A DNA stretch of 64,000 bases from Arthrobacter sp. EpRS71. Its GTDB lineage: Bacteria > Actinomycetota > Actinomycetes > Actinomycetales > Micrococcaceae. The notes beneath the pieces were generated by a model that was given only the letters and a program-made list of their open reading frames with translations, did not search any database and was not told the DNA's origin. Where the stretch lies: positions 32,721 to 96,720 of the forward strand of contig NZ_LNUV01000006.1 of the NCBI RefSeq assembly GCF_001512285.1, in the 5' to 3' direction. Shown one piece after another: positions 62,027-64,000 of the stretch. The translations under genes and the position numbers were made by a program. How positions within the stretch are numbered: position 1 is the first letter of the stretch; the number at the start of each line of letters is the position of its first letter.

Positions 62027-63307
62027 TTACTTGACTCCTTTGATACGTGTGACGAGGAGGGCGCCGATGATGCCGACTACCGCACCTCCGAGGAACAAGG
62101 CGGGGTAGCCGCCGAAGGCGATGACGGGGAACGCGATAGCAGGCACCAGGGATTGGGGGAGGGCCTGGGCGATGTTGAAGACACCGAAGGTCTTGGCATT
62201 CTCTGACTGATCGCTGGGCAGCAGGTCGGTAATGAGCGCTACATCCACGGCGCTGAAGACGCCCAGGCCCAAGCCCAGGATTCCTTGGCCCACCAGCACC
62301 TGGCCGGTGTTGGTGCTGGTGGCGATGACCACCAGGCCGCCCATCATGATGAGGGCAGAGATGATGACCATGCTCTTGCGCTTGCCAAGACGGTCACTGA
62401 TCCAGCCCCCGGCAAGGCTGGTGATGACGGTGCCGGCAGAGCTCACCAGGGTTGCTTGGAACACCAGGCTGGTGACCTGCGTTTCGGCGACGCGGAGGTG
62501 GTCCGTGAAGAAGTACGGCAGGTACAGGAGGCCGGCGCAGTAGCCCACATAGACCAGGAACTTGGTGACCCAAGCCCACCCCAGGCCGGGGTAATCCTTG
62601 GGGTTGAAGTAGAAGGAACCGAGGACTTCCTTGATGTTCAGCGGTGCCGGTTTCTCCGTGAGGACGCGGTCCTTGAACGTGAAGGCGAACGCTATGGCTA
62701 TGGTGGTGCCTACAATCCCCGGCACAACGGCCATCTGCAAAGCGGTCTGGAACATTTGCGCGAAGAAAGCCGCTGCCACGAGGCCAATGGGCAACGTCAT
62801 GCCGATGAGTCCGGAAAGGCGCCCGCGCTCCGTTGGACCCGCTTGGTCCGGGAGGGTGGCGACGAGGGCGGCCAGGGCTGCGTTGAAGCCCAGCTGTGCT
62901 ACAACCCAGGCTGCGAGGACGGTGCCGACATCCGTGGCCGAACCCAGCATGAAGAGAGCTGCAAGGCCGATGAGGGAGCCGCCCACGATCCATGGTTTGC
63001 GCATCCCGAAGCGGGACGTGGTTCGGTCGCTGAGACGGCCAAAGAACGGGTTGGCGAGCAAGGCGACAGCCGCTCCCACGCCCGCCACGAGGCTGAGCGC
63101 TCCGGCGCGTGTATCCGGTGTGGTGATCTCCGAGACCTTGATGGCGAGGACTACCAACGCGGGGGCAAGAACAGCCATCCAGAGGCCGGCACTCGCAATG
63201 GGCATGCCTATGACGTAGGCGCGGGAAGCGGCTTTGGGCGGGGTGCTTCCAAGCCCCGGGCTGACGGTTTCCGCGCCTGCCACCTGCTGACTGAGATTGA
63301 GGGCCAC
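62027..63307 (-). CDS. MFS transporter, probable oligosaccharide/glycoside importer
   Basis: A 426-residue, 12-helix MFS protein with the signature loop GRLSDRTTSRFGMRKPWIVG after helix 2 and a long loop between the halves. The RTxxRFGMRKPWI pattern recalls sugar carriers. GTG 63307 follows CAGGAGGCAAT, a strong ribosome site; the upstream extension to 63334 is unnecessary. It is the first gene of the MFS-GH3 operon and is divergent from a TetR gene across two operators. Confidence 0.83.
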   Translation of the reverse strand: MALNLSQQVAGAETVSPGLGSTPPKAASRAYVIGMPIASAGLWMAVLAPALVVLAIKVSEITTPDTRAGALSLVAGVGAAVALLANPFFGRLSDRTTSRFGMRKPWIVGGSLIGLAALFMLGSATDVGTVLAAWVVAQLGFNAALAALVATLPDQAGPTERGRLSGLIGMTLPIGLVAAAFFAQMFQTALQMAVVPGIVGTTIAIAFAFTFKDRVLTEKPAPLNIKEVLGSFYFNPKDYPGLGWAWVTKFLVYVGYCAGLLYLPYFFTDHLRVAETQVTSLVFQATLVSSAGTVITSLAGGWISDRLGKRKSMVIISALIMMGGLVVIATSTNTGQVLVGQGILGLGLGVFSAVDVALITDLLPSDQSENAKTFGVFNIAQALPQSLVPAIAFPVIAFGGYPALFLGGAVVGIIGALLVTRIKGVK

Positions 63308-63364
63308 ATTGCCTCCTGATGAACGGTGACCCACCGTTGGGTCTTGAAGAAAGACTCTAGCGAC

Positions 63365-63415
63365 AAAAATCTAGTGTGACTAGGTTTTTAGGAAAAAAGT
63401 CGAGTGATCCTCGAT
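63365..63415. promoter_or_regulatory. two operator-like inverted repeats in the MFS/TetR divergent region
   Basis: AAAAATCTAGT-N3-ACTAGGTTTTT (63365-63389, one mismatch in 11-base arms) and GTCGAG-N5-CTCGAT flanked by A and T runs (63399-63415) have centres about 30 bases apart. They lie between the MFS-GH3 operon and the TetR gene and are the likely targets of that regulator. Confidence 0.65.
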
Positions 63416-63442
63416 TTTCGAACGGTGAAATAGACTGAACGG

Positions 63443-64000
63443 ATGTCTACGTCGAGGGCCCGGGGCCAGTACGCCAAGGGGGCAGAACGCCGCGAACAAA
63501 TCATCCAGACGGCAACCGACGTCTTCGCCACCGAAGGGTTTGAGGGAACCGCGCTCAAGCGCGTCGCCGAGTTGGTGGGCGTCAAGGAAGCCACCCTGTT
63601 TCACTACTTCAAGGGCAAGCAGGAACTGTTGACTGCGGTCCTGGCGGAACGGGATCGTCGCTCGCTGGCCGTCGGTGGTGAAACGGAGGTGGGGTTGAGC
63701 CTCATGCCGGGCATTGCTGAGCGGAACCGCAACGAACCAGGGCTGACTACGCTGTACGCGGTGGCATCCTCAACGGCCAACCACCCCGGACACGCCTCCC
63801 ACGCCTACTTCAAGGACCGCTACGAGACCGTGGTGCGGGACATCGCCGTCGACATTGAGCGGCGACAAAAGGCCGGCGAGGTACGCACCGACGTCGACGC
63901 CGTGATGCTGGCCAGGCTGACTGTAGCCGCCTTCGATGGCCTGCAACTGCAGTGGCTCTATGACAAGAACGTGGACATGGCTGACGGGCTGACGCAGTTG
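63443..64000 (+). CDS. TetR/AcrR-family regulator (truncated by window end)
   Basis: The frame opens at ATG 63443 and runs without a stop to the last base, giving the first 186 residues of a TetR protein. The helix-turn-helix is clear: REQIIQTATDVFATEGFEGT, then KRVAELVGVKEATLFHYFKG. It is divergent from the MFS-GH3 operon, which it probably represses until an oligosaccharide inducer appears. The C-terminus lies outside the window. Confidence 0.85.
   Translation, partial: MSTSRARGQYAKGAERREQIIQTATDVFATEGFEGTALKRVAELVGVKEATLFHYFKGKQELLTAVLAERDRRSLAVGGETEVGLSLMPGIAERNRNEPGLTTLYAVASSTANHPGHASHAYFKDRYETVVRDIAVDIERRQKAGEVRTDVDAVMLARLTVAAFDGLQLQWLYDKNVDMADGLTQL

Overview
The window looks like chromosome of a high-GC Gram-positive soil actinobacterium, most likely Arthrobacter/Paenarthrobacter (Micrococcaceae). 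The grounds are the strong G/C third-position bias, frequent GTG and TTG starts with GGAGG-type ribosome sites, Tat and lipoprotein signals, and marker families such as DUF4193, DUF222-HNH and an NgcEFG sugar importer. The genus is inferred, not proven. I saw no rRNA, tRNA, CRISPR array, complete insertion sequence or prophage.

Layout. 1-14.1 kb: an APC permease; a TetR-controlled hydrolase with two clear operators; a CPA1 cation/proton antiporter; a DUF2183 (APP1-type) protein; a Tat-exported PHP phosphoesterase; two small exported proteins of the TasA/camelysin (SipW-dependent) type; DUF1801 and AI-2E-family proteins; a tiny proline-rich protein; and an operon of oxidoreductase, TetR and GH29 fucosidase. 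14.2-17.3 kb: an HNH/DUF222 gene and an ECF sigma/anti-sigma pair. 17.3-23 kb: a tightly coupled minus-strand operon, acetyl-CoA synthetase > dimethyl-sulfone monooxygenase (SfnG) > MetY > CoA-binding protein, with a second CoA-binding protein divergent from it. 23-28.6 kb: a polysaccharide deacetylase, an MmcQ/YjbR protein, an N-acetylglucosamine/chitobiose importer (ngcEFG) and a small monooxygenase.

28.9-37.8 kb is the most striking block: six co-directional genes, mostly overlapping by 4 bases. They encode a BcsB-like exported protein, a GT-C glycosyltransferase, a GT2 synthase with an N-terminal MshEN (cyclic-di-GMP receptor-type) domain, a membrane diguanylate cyclase, an unknown protein and a GGDEF-EAL protein. 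I read this as a self-contained c-di-GMP-controlled exopolysaccharide system that has no PilZ domain.

37.8-44.3 kb is housekeeping (purSQL, DUF1540, manganese catalase, a 2-hydroxyacid dehydrogenase). 44.4-50.5 kb holds two large secreted enzymes, a sialidase and a subtilisin-like protease. 50.5-55.3 kb is the second notable block: a cofactor-free ring-cleaving dioxygenase of the HOD/AqdC type, an FAD monooxygenase, an HGGxW hydrolase, an MFS transporter and a MarR regulator with an operator cluster. Together they suggest degradation of a 4-quinolone (quinaldine- or PQS-like) or a related heteroaromatic. 55.3-64 kb: two subtilisin-inhibitor-like paralogs around a protein of the family usually labelled 3-methyladenine DNA glycosylase, an OhrR-type regulator divergent from two small FGPA-motif proteins, a LapA-like membrane protein, DUF4193, and a GH3 glucosidase/MFS pair facing a TetR regulator cut by the window end.
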